From Nitriliruptoraceae bacterium (GTDB taxonomy: Bacteria > Actinomycetota > Nitriliruptoria > Nitriliruptorales > Nitriliruptoraceae), in contig SLDB01000384.1 in the NCBI GenBank assembly GCA_007125475.1, positions 1 to 6,245 of the forward strand: 6,245 bases of DNA, in the 5' to 3' direction. Of the stretch, positions 6,131-6,245 are shown piece after piece. Made by a program: the position numbers and the translations under genes. The notes beneath the pieces were generated by a model. The model worked only from the letters and a program-made list of their open reading frames with translations, ran no database searches and was not told where the DNA came from. Within the stretch, counting starts at the first letter, position 1. Each line of letters begins with the position of its first letter.

Positions 6131-6245
6131 ATGGCGGAGGTTGGGGTCGCGCAGCTCCGTCGCGAGCTGAAGGATTGGCTCGACCGTGCGCAAGCCGGTG
6201 ACGAGGTTGTGGTCACTGACCGTGGACGCCCCGTCGCCAGGCTCA
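6131..6245 (+). CDS. Phd/YefM-family (VapB-like) antitoxin, 3' end beyond window
   Basis: The first 38 codons read MAEVGVAQLRRELKDWLDRA and then QAGDEVVVTDRGRPVARL. This is the standard N-terminal DNA-binding part of Phd/YefM antitoxins: a short strand, a helix (VAQLRRELKDWLDRA), a turn (GDEV) and two strands (VVVTDRGRPVARL). Proteins of this type repress their own operon and neutralise a toxin through a C-terminal tail not present here. In actinobacteria this variant is usually followed by a VapC PIN-domain ribonuclease, so one is expected just past position 6245. The start is fixed by AGGAGGAG six bases upstream. The gene is cut by the window edge, not truncated in itself as far as can be seen. 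Confidence 0.85.
   Translation, partial: MAEVGVAQLRRELKDWLDRAQAGDEVVVTDRGRPVARL

Noticed and set aside
1..6245. CRISPR arrays, tRNA, rRNA, insertion-sequence ends or attachment sites
   Set aside because: I saw no regularly spaced repeats, tRNA-like arms, transposase fragments or flanking terminal repeats by eye; a covariance-model scan could not be run.

Overview
The window is very GC-rich. Its codons end almost always in G or C, and long shadow reading frames run on both strands. This, together with the VapB/YefM-type antitoxin and the SWIM-family relic, points to an actinobacterium (Actinomycetota) chromosome. I cannot name the genus.

Layout. (1) Positions 46-4685, plus strand: two consecutive genes whose products both carry a CHAT caspase-like peptidase domain with an intact-looking His/Cys pair. 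They belong to different subfamilies. The first (697 aa) has a disordered acidic N-terminus, a probable beta-rich region, a four-cysteine stretch and a C-terminal CHAT domain (His558/Cys602). The second (813 aa from the start preferred here) has an N-terminal CHAT domain (His227/Cys276), a TPR-like helical region, a Pro/Asp-rich linker with a 20-residue duplication, one predicted membrane helix and a C-terminal beta-rich domain resembling carbohydrate-binding module family 9. (2) Positions 4721-4753: a perfect 10-bp hairpin between convergent genes, probably a terminator. (3) Positions 4769-5179, minus strand: a small exported protein with a clear signal peptide and ribosome binding site. (4) Positions 5382 to about 6025, minus strand: decayed coding material, consisting of a C-terminal fragment of an uncharacterised actinobacterial protein and, upstream of it, a broken SWIM zinc-finger gene with an in-frame TGA just before the zinc motif. 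(5) Positions 6075-6245, plus strand: a palindromic operator-like site, a strong ribosome binding site and the first 38 codons of a Phd/YefM (VapB-like) antitoxin, cut by the window edge.

How the parts may work together. The most interesting unit is the CHAT pair. The second protein looks like a transmembrane device with an outside ligand-binding-like domain joined to an inside peptidase; the first is a soluble peptidase with its own sensor-like N-terminal half. A caspase-like signalling or self-killing (defence) system is a reasonable inference, but nothing in the window shows the trigger or the substrate. The relics and the toxin-antitoxin locus next door suggest an accessory, rearranging region.
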